Source: Serripes groenlandicus (Eukaryota; Mollusca; Bivalvia; Cardiida; Cardiidae). Taken from it: a stretch of DNA of 64,000 nt. This document shows, piece by piece, positions 46,472 to 60,044 of the stretch. The notes beneath the pieces were generated by a model. The model had not been told where the DNA came from. It saw only the letters and a list, made by a program, of their open reading frames with translations, and did no database searches. The stretch is taken from contig JASEVX010000008.1 of NCBI GenBank assembly GCA_031761405.1, forward strand, positions 72,704,723 through 72,768,722, in the 5' to 3' direction. The translations under genes and the position numbers were made by a program. The first letter of the stretch is position 1. Each line of letters begins with the position of its first letter.

Positions 46472-46676
46472 TTAAGCCTTTCCCTCATACGACATTTCTT
46501 CAGCTGACGACTTTATACATTTTATCAAAACATAGCAAATCTCTATAATTGAATGGATGACCTGTAACTTTAAGTAGAAAATATTGTGGCAAAAGGAGAA
46601 ATTGCACTGTTTTCAAAAAAAAAAACGTCTGCTGCAGAGGCGTCAGAAAGCGTCTATATGAGAGAAAGGGTTGACA
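46472..46676. mobile_element. CTGCAG-palindrome MITE copy
   Basis: Left cctttccctcatacgac, right gtctgctgcagaggcgtcag..tatatgagagaaaggg; close to the 371-598 copy. Confidence 0.75.
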
Positions 46677-46799
46677 ATATGTATACAATTGGCTCAATAC
46701 ATAATTAAACACTGACTGTTTGACATCCAGTCAAATATGTTTGATCATGTATATAAATAAGAATTTAGAGGCAAGAATATTCTTTGAAACAACAGTTAC

Positions 46800-47005
46800 T
46801 GTTTCCCCACATAAAACAAATCTGCAGCAGAAGACTTGAAAATAATTAGCCAAAAATATGAAAACTGTCATCAAATAAAAGAAAATATTTTGAATGAACA
46901 AAACATTGTAACAAAAGGCAAACATTCTTATTTATTTAAAGTGTTTCTTTCAAATGTTGTTTGCTGCAGCCCACCAGAAGAGGTTTTTTATGAGGGAAAT
47001 AGATA
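46800..47005. mobile_element. CTGCAG-palindrome MITE copy
   Basis: tccccacataaaacaaatctgcagcagaagac at the left, gtttgctgcag and tatgagggaaa at the right. Confidence 0.65.
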
Positions 47006-47329
47006 TGTTAACATGATAAATCATCCTTTTTTAGATTTTTTTCTGTTAAATGATCGGAATATTCTCATGTCGAATATATGGTTAATAAAACATATTGATT
47101 AATACAACTTGTTGAATTTATAATATTTCCACTAGCTCTATCAAGGTAGATTGAGAACTCACTTGTCTAGGCTTCTTAACGGTTTATTACCTGATGAGGG
47201 AATTACCATGAAGAAATTTAGGGCCATTAAAGGTCACACCAGGGTGTTAATTACAGACGCTGCTGAGATAACCAGATAGCCCATTTCTATGAATTCTCGG
47301 AAAATGTGGGGCTAAGTTACAGACTGCGT

Positions 47330-47850
47330 ATTGAATTTTACTTCCTAATTGACATAGGAGACTATTGTGTAACGTTTATTCAGGTAATGTCTTATTTGTT
47401 TATTAATCATGTTTCTGTTATCACATTAACTTGTATACATATATTTCTAGCAGCTAACACCAAGCCTTTCCGTGTGCACCTACTTTCGCCCAAACTATAA
47501 ACATATGTCAAGGTCTCCTTTCGATGCGAAATAAATAATGAGTTTTATTCATTTTATTTAGATTTTTCGGGGTGTGTCTTTCTTTGACAGAATGTGTGTG
47601 TGGGGGGGGGGGGGGGCGTTCGACCGCGTAGGTGACACTACACAGTTAAAAGGTGTTTTGCTTTTTCCGTCGGACACCCCAACCTTTATTCTCTCAATTT
47701 GTTCTCATAACACCCAGTTTTGTATTATTAAACTGATTTTCCCGGAAAGCCAGATTTATAAGAAAATGAAATTCACACTCCATAGACAGTATGCCATTTT
47801 ATCCAAGTAATACTTTACTGTTTTACAAATCAAATGAACATCCTTTTATA
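47330..47850 (+). repeat. Diverged segment repeated at 53440 and 55080
   Basis: Shares ttgacatagga, tgttatcac(a/g)ttaac(t/c)tgtatacata, tttcgatgcgaaataaat and a poly-G run with 53440-53760. Shares agccag(a/t)at..atgccattttatccaagtaatactt with 55150-55235. No gene recognised. Confidence 0.7.
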
Positions 47851-47959
47851 GAGGAAATCCAGGAACATAATACTAATGATACTAAAAGGTATATTCCCAA
47901 TGAATACTTGAAATTAAACCAATGTGATTCAGTTATTACTTGCGGATTCTTTGTTATTG

Positions 47960-48860
47960 TTTAGCTCAACTAAGCGAGAAGCGCTCAAAGTGAGTTATTA
48001 TCTTGTCCGTCATCTGTCGTGCGTCATGAGACATCTTCACCTCTCTACCAAGTGGTTCAATTGGGATGAAACTTCACAGAAAGCATCCTCTAAATGCCTT
48101 CTCCATAATTCTTTTCTTTTGTTATCCATGCAAAATTCTTGTTGCTATAAAAAGACAAAAAATATATTCTCCTCCCAAACTGCTTGGCCGATTTTCAAAT
48201 AGTTTTATTTACCCTCTATCAGATTCCTTCACTCCATTATGATTTGTCGAAAAAAAAATGGCTGCCAGAGGTCGGGGATGTTTTGCCTTATATGGCTATA
48301 GTGAAAACTCTTAAGATATTCATGTCCAAAAGTAATTGTCCGATTTCCACTTCCTCTTTACAAATGTTCCTTGGTGGACCCTCTATCAGATTTCTAATTC
48401 CTCTTTACAAATGTTCCTTGGTGAACCTTCTATCAGATACCTTCAATCCATGCTGATTGGTAGAAAAACATGGCGTCCAGCAGGGGAATGGCTGTTTTGC
48501 CTTATATTGCTATAGTGAAAATTTCTTCTGCCCCAAAAGTGCCTGTCCGATTTCCGAATAATTTTGTAGAAATGTTTCTTAAGTGACCCAGTATCAGATT
48601 CCTTCAGGCCATGTTTATTATTTAAAAATCACGGCCGTCATAGTGCCGGGCTCTTTTGCCTTGTATGGCTTTAGTGAAAACTTTAAAAATCTTCTTCTCC
48701 AAAAGTATCTGTTCGATTTTCATTATTTTTTGTAGAAATGTACCTTGTGTAAACTTCTAAACCATTCCCCCAAACCATATTGATTGGTTGAAAAACATGG
48801 CCAGCAGGGAGCGGAGCTGTTTTACATTATTTGACTAAAGTGAAATATATTTTGATAATA
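47960..48860 (+). mobile_element. aggtgagct-family element
   Basis: Starts ttagctcaactaagcgagaagcgctcaaagtgagtt..cttgtccgtc; internal units contain gttttgccttatatggctat and ttccttca..ccatg. Confidence 0.65.
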
Positions 48861-49860
48861 GGCAAATTGTAGAAAGTTACAACAAGGAATTTGAAAAACA
48901 TATTAAAAAATCCCCAAACTTATCACTTTAAGTTCAATAAGTACATATCGGTTTTCATTGTTATAAGGTCAGGAATGTAACAGACTATTAGTTGTATAAT
49001 GATGTTGATGGAATACAACACTAGAAAGCTTTGAAGAATGTTTTGATTTCTGTTTGCAAATGCCAGTTATTTGGCAACTTGTGATACGCATAATTGGAAA
49101 CTGACTTTCACCATGGTTGATTGATTGACTTGAGCTTAACATTTTTTTCAATGGTATTTCAGTTCACCCTACACATTTCCCCTGGCCCATTGGTGAAAAG
49201 CGCTTGTAACATTGATTTTTGTCAATCATTGGAAACATTGAAAGGCCTGATGGATTTGTTATAACTAATCAAATCGTCTTTTATATGGCAATATAAAAGC
49301 AATGGCTTATTATGCAAGGACATGGATTTATGCCAATTTAATTAAGCATAGCTTTCACGGAACCGTCATACCAGCACTAAGAAGGGTAATGATCTGGCTC
49401 AATGTATATTTTTGAGGCAAAGATGAAAACACTAAGCGTAAAAACTGTTCCTTTTGACAAATATTTGTCCCATATATTAGATGTTTCAAGATTATGTGTT
49501 AATATAAGGGAACTGGGTTCAATTCTGTAGGTTGAACACAAAATCCTCAATCAATCTTTTTAATAATTACCTTATATGCTGCTTTAAATCAACTGAGGTA
49601 AGACATAGAAAGGTTAAAGCTAAATGTTGATAAACAGATAAAGGGTTAAGTTTAGCCCCGTGTTTTGTAATTAACTTTTCATCCAATCAAACCGTAAACA
49701 TATCATAAGTTCGCCATACATCTTTTCTGGAACCGGACGTCTGGTGATATACAGCTTATTGAAACAAAATGGCCTCAGAAATAATTATATTATCGCTAAA
49801 ATATGTTTTTTCATGTACGTGCACATTTGTTTCCGAAACAGTCCCTGACATATGTGCTGT
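48861..49860. other. Non-coding DNA
   Basis: No gene or sharp repeat boundary recognised; a MITE right-end scrap lies near 49840-49880. Confidence 0.45.
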
Positions 49861-50725
49861 ATGTGGGAAAGAGATAAGGGCAAATTGAGGAATAGTGTCC
49901 AATCTGCTATTGTATGATAAGTGTACAGATATGACCCGATTGATGGTACAGTTTCAATAGAGCTCTTACTATGGGGCGTATTTGAGCCCGTTGAGTCATT
50001 ATACACTAGTCTCAACGAATATTCATGCACTGGCTACCTGAGCGTCCCTTGCAAGTGAATATCGTAAGGCATGCTGGATTGTTACAGGTAATGTATTGAT
50101 TAGTTATCCTGACTTATTTTCTTTTTTTCTTTTAAATATTCATTACGAATTTAAAACGAGGCTGGGGTCTGATTAAGCATCCAAACATGTTGGTACTCAA
50201 ACGAACAGTGCAAGCTAGAAAAACACTTTGGGTACCACACCATAGAGTTTTAGAATTGAATAACAAGACCATTTAGCTTAATACTTGACCACATAGTTTT
50301 GTTCTTGAGTTACAAGACCATATAGTTTTAGAAATAAATTACAATAACATTGAGTTTGATAGCAGAGTAACAATACCGAAGAGTTATTTAAATAATTGAA
50401 TTACAAGACCAAAGAGTCCAATAATTGAATACAAAGAACATATAATTCAATCATTGAATAACAAGACCATATAATTTGAACATTGAATAACAAGACCATA
50501 GAGTTGAATAGCATAATAACAAGACCACATAGTTTAATAATTCAATATGAAGACCATACCATTTAATCGTTGAATAACAAGACCATACAATACCATATAG
50601 TTTAATAATTGAATAACAAGGCCATAGAGTTTATATATTCAATAAGAAGACCATATAATTAAATGTGAATAACAAGACATTGAACATATATGGTTACACA
50701 GTACTTATCCAGGGGATGTAACTCA
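49861..50725 (-). repeat. Inverted copy of the 38.2 kb element with ~35-bp tandem units
   Basis: Units such as aataacaagaccatagagtt are repeated about twelve times, bounded by gaggaatagt..ttgtatgat on one side and ttacacagtacttatcca on the other. Both borders match 38160-38400 in reverse. Confidence 0.7.
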
Positions 50726-50737
50726 CTAGATACGGTT

Positions 50738-50965
50738 TAACCCTTTCCCACAAATAGAAAAAATCTACAGCAGACGACTTTGAAAAGATCTAAAAAAAAC
50801 ACAGAACATCTCGATACGCGAAGGTTTGATTACTGTGAAAAGTTAAACACATTGTGTCAAAATGAGAAAATGCTCTTAATGAACAGTTTCTCTTTTTGTC
50901 ATAATGTATTTCAAGGCCATCTGCTGTTGAAGCGTCAGAAAGCGTGTGTATGTTGGAAAACGTAA
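50738..50965. mobile_element. CTGCAG-palindrome MITE copy
   Basis: taaccctttcccacaaatag, ctacagcagacgactttgaa, and right arm ccatctgctgttgaagcgtcagaaagcg. Confidence 0.7.
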
Positions 50966-51534
50966 AATGAACCCGCCCGTTTGAAAAGATACACGTTGGG
51001 ATTTCTGTAGAGTGTAGGTTAAAATAACTCTACCTATCTACTCAGTCTTGACATAGTCTACTAACAAACTTGTGTAAGCAGAGACATATACATACGTTTG
51101 GTGTATGTAACATATGAGTAGTGTAGATCTCAATTGGCTGCACAGCCTGATCCGGCTCTGCACTGTTCATAAAAGCCAGCTTGTACATTTTCCCATTAAA
51201 TAACTCGTTTCTAAAATAATATTCCTGATTCAGTCGTCTTAAGATGTCTCTGTTAGTTAATGTTTTTGAAAGCATTGACAGGGAATTAATTTGATTTTAC
51301 TGAGCATTGTTTACTTACCAAATATGCTGGTAGAAGTACATCCTCGGTATGTATATTTTATGAATGGCCTGGATACCGAGGATGGTAGAGGTAGAGCATA
51401 GACATCGTTCAAAAGGTCTCGTGTTTTCATTCCTAAAGAGTGTCCCGTTAAGTGTAGAGGATTTTTTTGGCGAGAATTGGCTGAACGATAGAATATTTGT
51501 AAATCATTGTCCTAGATTAAAATGTTCGTCATTA

Positions 51535-51705
51535 ACTATTTCCCATATATACGTACAGCATTTCTGCAACAAACTTCAAGATCTCTTTGAACGAATGTTA
51601 TCAATTAAACAATCAATAAATTTTCCCTTTGCCAAATTGTTTTCAAATTGTTTCTGTTTCATATTTGTTATGTCAAATAATGTGTGTATTGGTAAAATGC
51701 GATAA
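51535..51705. mobile_element. CTGCAG-palindrome MITE copy, decayed
   Basis: Left part cccatatatacgtacagcatttctgcaacaaac; the right part is poorly kept. Confidence 0.4.
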
Positions 51706-52079
51706 AGCGTACATGTACATACATGTATAAGAATTTGACTCAAAAAAGTATTTTTAGAATTATTTCCAAGATACTCTAAGTTGAAATATGTTTATATGTT
51801 ACATGTAAATAGAAAAACATGATAATATCAGTATTAGAACACTGTAGTAAAGTCCATCTTCATTAAATCTATAACTTATAAAGTCTCCTTGAAGTACTGC
51901 CCCCAATTTCCCCCTCATTTTTGATTAGTTTGACAAGGAAGGAAATAAATTAAGAAGGCATTCGGGGTATACCCGTCAAACTTGTCTGCAAGTGGGAAGG
52001 GTTGAACAGCAAACAATGACAACAGTGACGATCAACGAACAGTGACAAGGGAGAATGAAACAACGCATGCATATATATA

Positions 52080-52295
52080 AGGGGAATGATAAACAATAGA
52101 TCAGACGACTTTAAAAACATCTAGGTAAAAGCATGAAACATCTCTCCAATTCAAAGTTGAACAATTTAATAGAGTTGAAAGCATTGTGACAAAAAGAGAA
52201 ATTGCTCATTATGAACAATTTCTCATTTTGTCAATGTGCATTCAAAAGTAGTCTGCTGCAGAGGCGTCAGAAAGCGTCTGTATATGTGATTTATT
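52080..52295. mobile_element. CTGCAG-palindrome MITE copy
   Basis: Centre gagaaattgctcattatgaacaatttctca; right arm agtctgctgcagaggcgtcagaaagcg. Confidence 0.7.
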
Positions 52296-53113
52296 TGTTT
52301 AAATGTTTTTTTAATGACAATAACAAAGCTACTTTCTGAAAGTTTCAACATTAACTATTGCAATAAGATCAGTCTTTAATTTGTGGGACAAATATGTTAA
52401 AATTCCAAAATCCCAATACCTTTAAAAACAATCATTGTTCAAATTTTGAACCTATCCGTTGATTTAGTTTAACTTTTACGGTTTTAGGTTTTGAAAGAAT
52501 AAATGTGTTTTGTACATTTGTCATATATGAATTTAAAGTTTTATTTGTTAGTAAATCTGGAATAGTGGACGATTTCGATTCTCCAAATGAAACCTATGAA
52601 ACATGTATTTTACTACTGATACGTTTTGTGATATGATAAATGGTCCTGTTAGAAAGAAGAAAAAATGAGAATGACTTACCCTCCTTATCTGAATCGATTT
52701 ATAACATGCTATGACTTTCTCTTTAAAGACAAGTTCACTTTATTCGACATCATTTCCAGACTTTACCACATATACTATGCTTTCGGCCTCCTTTGCACTG
52801 AAAATACACTATTACGATAGACGCGCTAATGTCTGGATAAGCTTAACAGCTGTACTGGTCAATTACCCAGGAAATACTTTGATGTGAATGTAATACTGTT
52901 GAAACGGCGTAAAACAAGACAATAAACAGAAAAACATTTAAGACTAAACCTGTTAAGTTAAATCAGACTGTGTTGAAGCGGAAGCGTAGATCTCTCGTAC
53001 CAAAGGTCCCGGGTTTAAATAATGAGCGAGTTTTGCCTTTGGGACTATTTCCATATAAACGGCGCGAGTACTGGTGAAAACTCCAGGAAGCAGACATCGA
53101 ACGCGATTAATAT

Positions 53114-53330
53114 AACCATTTCCCACATATAGATTCTTTCTGACGCTTCTGCAGTACACGTCTTTTGAAATCATTGTGACAAAAGGAGAAATTGCTCTAA
53201 ACGAGCAAGTTCTCCTTTTGCAACAATGTGTTCAACTTTTTTGATTATCATACTCTAATGTTTAACGTTTTTGCCAATTAGTTTTAAAAGTCGTTGTGCA
53301 GCTTTGATGTATGTTGGAAAGAGATAAGCT
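53114..53330. mobile_element. CTGCAG-palindrome MITE copy, inverted
   Basis: ttcccacatatagattctttctgacgcttctgcag at the left, gagaaattgctctaaacgagcaagttctcc in the centre. Confidence 0.7.
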
Positions 53331-53439
53331 AAAAACTTGTTTAGCAATCCATGTAAATTAAAAAGTGAAATTCAAATTCAATATACAAAACCGGTCTTTA
53401 CTTATGCGAATCTATAAATATCTTAAACTGGTTTCATCC

Positions 53440-53900
53440 TAGTTGACATAGGATGATATTGTGTAAGGTTTATTCAGGTAAAGTCTGCTTTGTTTATTAA
53501 TTAATTCTCTGTTATCACGTTAACCTGTATACATAGACTTCTAACAGCTAACTTCTAGCCTTTCCTGGGTCACCTACTTTCGCCTACTATAAACATCTTT
53601 CAAGGTACACCAATTTTAAGGAAAGACCGACTTTCGATGCGAAATAAATTGTTTACAGTAGTTTTATACAGGTATTTTATTTAGGTTTGTCGGGTATGTG
53701 TCTCATCTTGTGTGGTTTTTTTTGGGGGGGGGGGGGGGGGGGGGGTATGTATAATCGCTTATGTGGCAATACACAGCTGATTACCTGTTTCCCTACTTGT
53801 ATTTTCCCATTATTTCTTATAATATCTTTTCTGGTATTATTTAAAGGACTTTCCTGTATCATGAAGAGCCAGAATTATAATAAAATGCCTTTTAGTTACA
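53440..53900 (+). repeat. Second copy of the 47.3 kb segment
   Basis: Includes a poly-G run at 53726-53744 at the position equivalent to 47604-47616, so the homopolymer is an ancestral part of the repeat. Confidence 0.65.
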
Positions 53901-55080
53901 CTCTCCGTCAATTCTATGGAAAGAACTGCCCACAAAAAAGGTCTGAAACAGGGTGAAAAAGTAGGATCAAAAAGAGTAATTTGACTCTTTACTCCAAAAA
54001 ACACCTTATAAAAACGCAGGAGGGGGGGGGGGGGATGATTAGTGTAAAAATGAAGATACTGCTTAGATTCTCTAAACAATAGGCAATCTGTGGATGCTCC
54101 GCAAGTAGTGTTGTCAAGCGCCTGTCCCTAAACTTAAGAACCAGAAGGAGAAGTGGTTTCAAACGCAAAATTCAACTCCATACTGGGAGCTTAATTTTCA
54201 GATTTATAAACATTAAAATCAACAATTTACCTAAACATGTAACCAAAACTTATAGATCCGAATATACCGACTGCAACTGCTATATGCCACCTTAAGGCAT
54301 TATAATAATATTCCTTAGGCTTAAAGAGCCACACCTCTACTGGTACTGATTAAAATCCTTCTCAAACTAGGACATTTTACACTTAATTTCTGAAACAAAA
54401 TCTTTAGTACCAAAACGGTTAAAAGGGTCTGAACTGTTCCTGTTTTACTACATGATGTGAACTGGCCGTATTTTCTTATATAGTTTTCTTATAGGCTGGG
54501 TTACTTTATTTATGCGCTATACTAGCAGCTTGAAAGATATATTTTGACAATAAAATCAGCTGTTTTTCACATACCTTGTCAATTGTTGTGTCAGATTGAG
54601 TGAAGATCTTCAATTATAACTGTTCGCAGAACTGCAAATGCAAAGAAAGGAGCAAAACGAGCTATGCAAATTGGCTTTATTGTTTAGGGAAATATCTCTA
54701 ATCATAACAAAAAATATAAGCATTCAAAAACCAACCATTATAGCTATTATGAACAATATATGCTCGGAAAAACCCGAATTCGACTAATTTCAACGCAATG
54801 AAGTCCTTCAAAATAATAGTTGAAATGCCATATGATACAAGGAAAAGCAAATGCACATGTATGGTTAGTTTTGTCATTCAAACCGGTAAAATGTAAACAT
54901 TTGTTGCTTTTCTAAAAGTGCAGATTGTCTTTGTTATTGAATTACCGCCCTTGTTTAAATCACAATTTGAGGACTCGGAAAGCATTTATAAGCAATCATA
55001 CGCCGTTTTCTTCATTGCAATTCATTGAAATGCACTAAAAAGGGCATTTCGTGGATTAATTTTTGCAAAAAGTAAAATGT
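53901..55080. other. Non-coding DNA
   Basis: No coding signal. A third fragment of the 47.3 kb segment begins near 55080. Confidence 0.45.
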
Positions 55081-55768
55081 CATTTGACCTATAAGATTGC
55101 AATATACAGTTGAAAGCTGATGTCCTGTTTCCTCGGACATATCAAGGAGAGCCAGAATTATAAGGAAATAACTGATATTCACACTACATAGACTATATGC
55201 CATTTTATCCAAGTAATACTTGTCGGTTTGACAAATCAAATAAGCATCTCTTAAGGGGGTAAACCAAGTAGCTAGATATTTAGATATTTGTTTTTATTTC
55301 GTAATTTAGGCCATTATATAGCTCTGGGTTTAATAATGATTTGAAATGTTTGTAGTGTTGTCCTTTTCCCGCATTGTTTTTATCCATATGCCATTTTTAT
55401 AAGTCGCAGTCTCGTATCCGTTGTTTAAAATGCTTAATAAATAGAGCATCGATACCTATGTCTTGTGAAATCCATACATACCCAAAGCCATGCATAAACA
55501 GGATTTTTTTTATACAGGTTGCCCATGTATTTCTACCTGCCTCATCGAGGCGTTTCAACATCATATAGCAGTGCTTCGGGTACCTATGGGTTTCCATCCG
55601 AGTAACGTTTAGCCAGTATTTAATACAATTAGGAATGTAAAATGTACAAAGAGGTAGACGTCCACATTCTCCTAAAGCAAATGGTTCCGATGTATTTCTT
55701 GCTAGATTACAATACTGTTTACAAAATTGTATATGAACTCTTTCAACTTTGTCAGAATACTTATAACC

Positions 55769-56530
55769 CTAAAATTGAGACCCGTAGCAAAGAATGGGCT
55801 TAACAGTAGTATCAAAAACATTGAGAGCATCCAAAGGGTCTAGTCTTCCATACAAACGCTGAAATCGGAATATATAAAATAATGATTTCATCGCTTGTTG
55901 TGACAATGTTTCTAATGTTTCTGTCCTTGAAAATGTAGAAGTAATATAAAGGCCCAGATATTTATAGAAAGGTACAGTCTCCATTTGTTTTCCTTTGTAG
56001 TACCATGTTTCAGTCTTTTTAAGTATTCCACCATTACGGAAGACAACGACTTTAGATTTTTCTAGATTAAGATTCATATGTGTGGATGTACACAATTGAT
56101 CGATAATATCGATTTGCCTTTGTAGTGCAATGACAGTATAGGAAAAAGTTGCAACGTCGTCTGCAAACATAAGGGCGTATAACTTTTCAACATCTTTGGA
56201 GACAAAAACACCACGCTCACATTTGGATTTAAGCAACAGAACAAGGTCATTGATAAAAAGAGAAAAAATTATCGTACTACTAATATATCCTTGTCGTGTA
56301 CCTGTTTTACAACTAAAATAACTTGTAAGTTTATCATTAACTTTTAAACATGACTTAAGTTGTGAGTACATTGATTGAAAAAACATTGAAAAAAATCCCT
56401 TGATATAGTTTCTTGCAAAGGCATCCAACAGTTTTCTATGTTGAATACTATCGAATGCTTTTGCAAAATCAATGAATAAGCAGTAAAATCTTCCGCTCTT
56501 TTTTGATAAATACTTCTGTATTAATGACAT
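55769..56530 (-). pseudogene. LINE RT, palm and thumb part
   Basis: LFIDFAKAFDS (motif A), GTRQG (motif B, variant after it), FADDVA (motif C with the catalytic aspartates), and KYLGLYI (motif E region). It ends at a TAG, after which the same frame stays LINE-like to about 55410 (GRLPL..CIKYWL). Confidence 0.9.
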
Positions 56531-56606
56531 TAGAATAAAATTGTTATCCGTAGTTGAATAACCTGATCTAAACCCAGCTTGCGATTCATCAATAATGTTA
56601 TACTCT

Positions 56607-57089
56607 TCACATCATAAGGTTAGATAAAATATGTACAAATACTTTACACAGAGAATCAATTAAGGAGATACCTCGATAATTATTAGGATCTGTTACGTTT
56701 CCTTTTTTGTGTACAGGTGTATTAATACTATTACCCCAAACTTGTGGGAAATTACCTGATTCAAAAATATTATTAAACAACTTATTAAGATAGGACAGTG
56801 TATATACAAGTGTGCATTTGTACATTTCAATACACATTCCGTCTGGACCCGGTGCTCGGTTAATGTGTACATGATTAATGCTAACAAATATTTCATCGTC
56901 AGTGATTGGCTGGTTCAAAGATGAGCTATCTTTATTTGTAGTGATATGGTCCAAGACAGAAATGTTGGTACCATTACTTGTACTATCCAGTACATCAGTA
57001 TTCAACAGTAAATTGAAATGGTCGTACCCGTCAGTATTGGGAATAGTATTTTTACAGATGTTTGAAACCTTATTGCAATTTTTCAGCAT
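56607..57089 (-). pseudogene. LINE RT, N-terminal fingers part
   Basis: NRAPGPDGM and NNYRGISLIDSLCKVF, the first conserved RT blocks, preceded by a typical linker. It is separated from both neighbours by frameshifts. Confidence 0.9.
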
Positions 57090-57925
57090 TTACCAGTATT
57101 TTTTATTGTCATTTCTAGAATCAATAAGTTCAGTTCTCTTATTTTTACAATAATTTGTTTACACTGTTTATATAGCGCCTTAAATTTGTTACGTTTGATT
57201 TTGTAGTGAATGAGATCGGCCCTAGAGTTGCATCTCCTGTATTGGTAAAGAGCTTTAAGCTTATCATTTTTACATAGTGTACATTGACCATTCCACCATG
57301 GGTTATTCCGATGTTTATAGATCGCATCTGATGTTCTACATCTCATTACATCACCAGCATATTTAAAAGTATCCACAAAATCTGTCAAAAATGAGGAACT
57401 CTGAGAATCAGGAAGGTTATTACATCTGTTTTGAAAGGATACGTATGTATTGTTAACTTTTTCTATGAACACATCCTTAAAATCTATTTTCCACTTAAAT
57501 TTATTCCAAACTGACATCTCATGTTCATTTATATTATCATTAGAAGGTTCATCGGCTTTATATAATGATAATATACAACATATCGGAAAATGGACAGAAT
57601 TATCATTATCAAGAACCCTGGAATCAGATATATGATCAAACAAAGAGCATGATGCAATCATGTAATCAACAATGCTTGCTCCATTGTTTGCTAAACAAGT
57701 AAAATTTCCATCGATATCACCCGGGATTCTGCCATTGAGGAAATGTATGTCAAACGTACAACATAGCTCAATCAAAGTCATACCGAAACGATTGTAGTCT
57801 TTGTCTTTTGATACTATTTTCATATTAAAGCTAGATGATGGATAGTCTGCATCTATACCTGTTATATATGAGACATTATCCTCGGGATACCATAGCCCGA
57901 TACTATAAGGTAAATTTATAATGAA
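57083..57925 (-). pseudogene. LINE endonuclease C-terminal part and linker
   Basis: The frame stays open upstream of the first ATG (57823) to about 57925 (SIGLWYPEDNVSYITG). GASIVDYMIAS and SVHFPI match the late motifs of AP-like endonucleases (G-x-S-x-I-D-Y and S-D-H-x-P, the latter with D replaced by V). The N-terminal catalytic motifs are missing. Confidence 0.85.
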
Positions 57926-57979
57926 TCATTTAACTTTAAAAAATATAATGGAGTCATTACTTACGAATTCTTTGGGTTT

Positions 57980-58860
57980 TCTAAGCTTATCTGAGCACGA
58001 AGTGCTCAATATGAGTTATTGTGATGGCTCTTTGTCCGGCATCTGTCGTCCTTCAAGCGCTGTCCGTCATGCGTCAACATCTTCTCCTCTTTAACCAGTG
58101 GGTCAATTGGGATGAAATTTCACAGAATGCATCCTCCCAATTTCCTAACTATTTTTATTCCAGCAAAATAATGGGTTCCATGGCAAACGACGAAATGTTT
58201 TCCGAATGATTTTGTATAAATCTTTCATAAGTGACCCTCTATCAGATTCCGTCAAGCCATTTTGATTACTCAAAGATCATTGCCCCCATAGGACAGGGCT
58301 GTTTTGCCTTATATGTCTATAGTGTAAGCTTTAAAAACCTTCTACTCCAAATGTATATGTTCGATTTCCAAATAATTTTGTAGAAATGTTCCTTGGGTGG
58401 CAATCTGTAAGATTCCTACAAACCATATTGATCGGTTGGAAAACATGGCCACCAGGGAACGGAACTATTTTGCATTATATAGCTTAAGTGATATCTTTAA
58501 ATTAATTTTTCTCAAAAGATTTGGGGCTAATTTCCAAATAATTTTGTAAAGATGTTCCATGGGTGACCTTCTATCAGATTCCTTCAAGCCATGTTAATTA
58601 GTCGAAAAACATGGCCACCAGAGGGTTGGGCGGTTTTGCATTATAATGCTATAGTAAATACTTAAAGAAGTCGTCTTCTCCGTTAGAATCTGTCTACTTT
58701 ATAAATCATTTTGTGGCAATATTCCTTGGGTGACATTTTAACAGATTCCTTCAAGCCATGTCGATTGGCGGTCAAATGTGGGTCGGGCTGTGTAGCCTTA
58801 TATGGTTGTATCGAAAATTTAAAAATCTTAAAACATATTTGGTCCATTTCACACTTTAAA
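57980..58860 (+). mobile_element. aggtgagct-family element
   Basis: Starts taagcttatctgagcacgaagtgctcaatatgagttattgtgatggc, then internal units with ttccttcaagccatgttaatt and ttgccttatatg. Confidence 0.65.
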
Positions 58861-59077
58861 ATCGTATGCTTTTCCGATGCAGATTTGGATAAACATAATG
58901 GCGGTTGGTGGTTAGAAGTATCAGGCAGATACATAACAGAGACGTTAATGTATAGGGTCATATTGTTGTTGGATAATACAGGAGCAAGTCCTTCTGGATA
59001 CATATGATACCTTCAACAGATATTGGATTGAAATGTGAAATAAATACAAAAACAAGCTTTTCACACATGTCATTATC

Positions 59078-59255
59078 CCTTTCCCCCATACAGACGCTTT
59101 CAGATGTCTCTGCAGCAGACGACTTTTGATAACGTTGTGGCAACAGAGGTAACTGCTCAAAATGAGAATATTTTCTTGTAGGGATGATTTCCATATTTTT
59201 GCCGATATGTTTTCAAAGTCATCTGATGTAGATTTCTAGTACGTCAGGAAGGGTT
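59078..59255. mobile_element. CTGCAG-palindrome MITE copy
   Basis: ttatccctttcccccatacagacgctttcag with ctctgcagcagacgac at the left; gtcatctgatgtagatttc at the right. Confidence 0.65.
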
Positions 59256-60044
59256 ACATCTGAATACAAGGAAATGTACCAGGGACGTAAATAAGTAGTT
59301 AGTACATCTCTGAATCAACAAGGAACTCTCTGAAATTAGAACCACACTTTAAGCCGGGGTTTGTGTCAAAACAAGCTTATTTGTGACATGACTGACATTA
59401 ATGATATTAATATAACTTTTAAATCTAAGTAATAATCATTATTCTTGAGTCACTTAAGCAATAACACAGAATCCACCTTTGTGTACTCTGACCTTGAAGT
59501 TGGAAGCCCCAGGAGAATGGGTACAGTTTGAAACTAACTAAACAAATATTCAGCTTAGTCATATTTGCCTTTCACTTGAATCAACATTAATGTCTCTTTA
59601 TTGAATCTGAAAATGAAAATGGTTTTGCCCCAGTTTTTCATATCGAAATTTCTATCAATGATTCCTTTCATGTGTTTTTCACAAAACACTTATTCTGTTT
59701 AGGTGTTCTTCACAAACCAATACGACCTTTCATGCGTTTTTTCACAAAACAATGATTCCTTCAATGTAAAAAAACAACCTGGGAGGGCTTTTAATGAATC
59801 CTACTCCTAGTGCTATTTAATGAGGCTCTGACTCGGGCTGCCCAGCAAAATGATAGACTGCAGGCTCAATGTTATTAGGTTTCTTCTCTATTTTTAGGAT
59901 AAGAATCACAGATAAACTACATCAATAAAGCTGTTGGCTGTATGATAAGTTTTGGAAATACGAATTGATATTTGAAGCTCACTATGTTGTGCAAAACCTG
60001 TAAGTAGATGCATTGGTATGACTAAATTAACATTTAGATACATA

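Larger units (their letters stand above)
55285..57930 (-). mobile_element. APE-type LINE, truncated at both ends
   Basis: Holds the C-terminal half of the endonuclease, the RT domain and part of the C-terminal region of ORF2. The 5' side stops within the endonuclease at about 57930, against an aggtgagct-family element. The 3' side stops before the zinc-knuckle tail. At least two frameshifts and several stops make it inactive. Confidence 0.85.
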
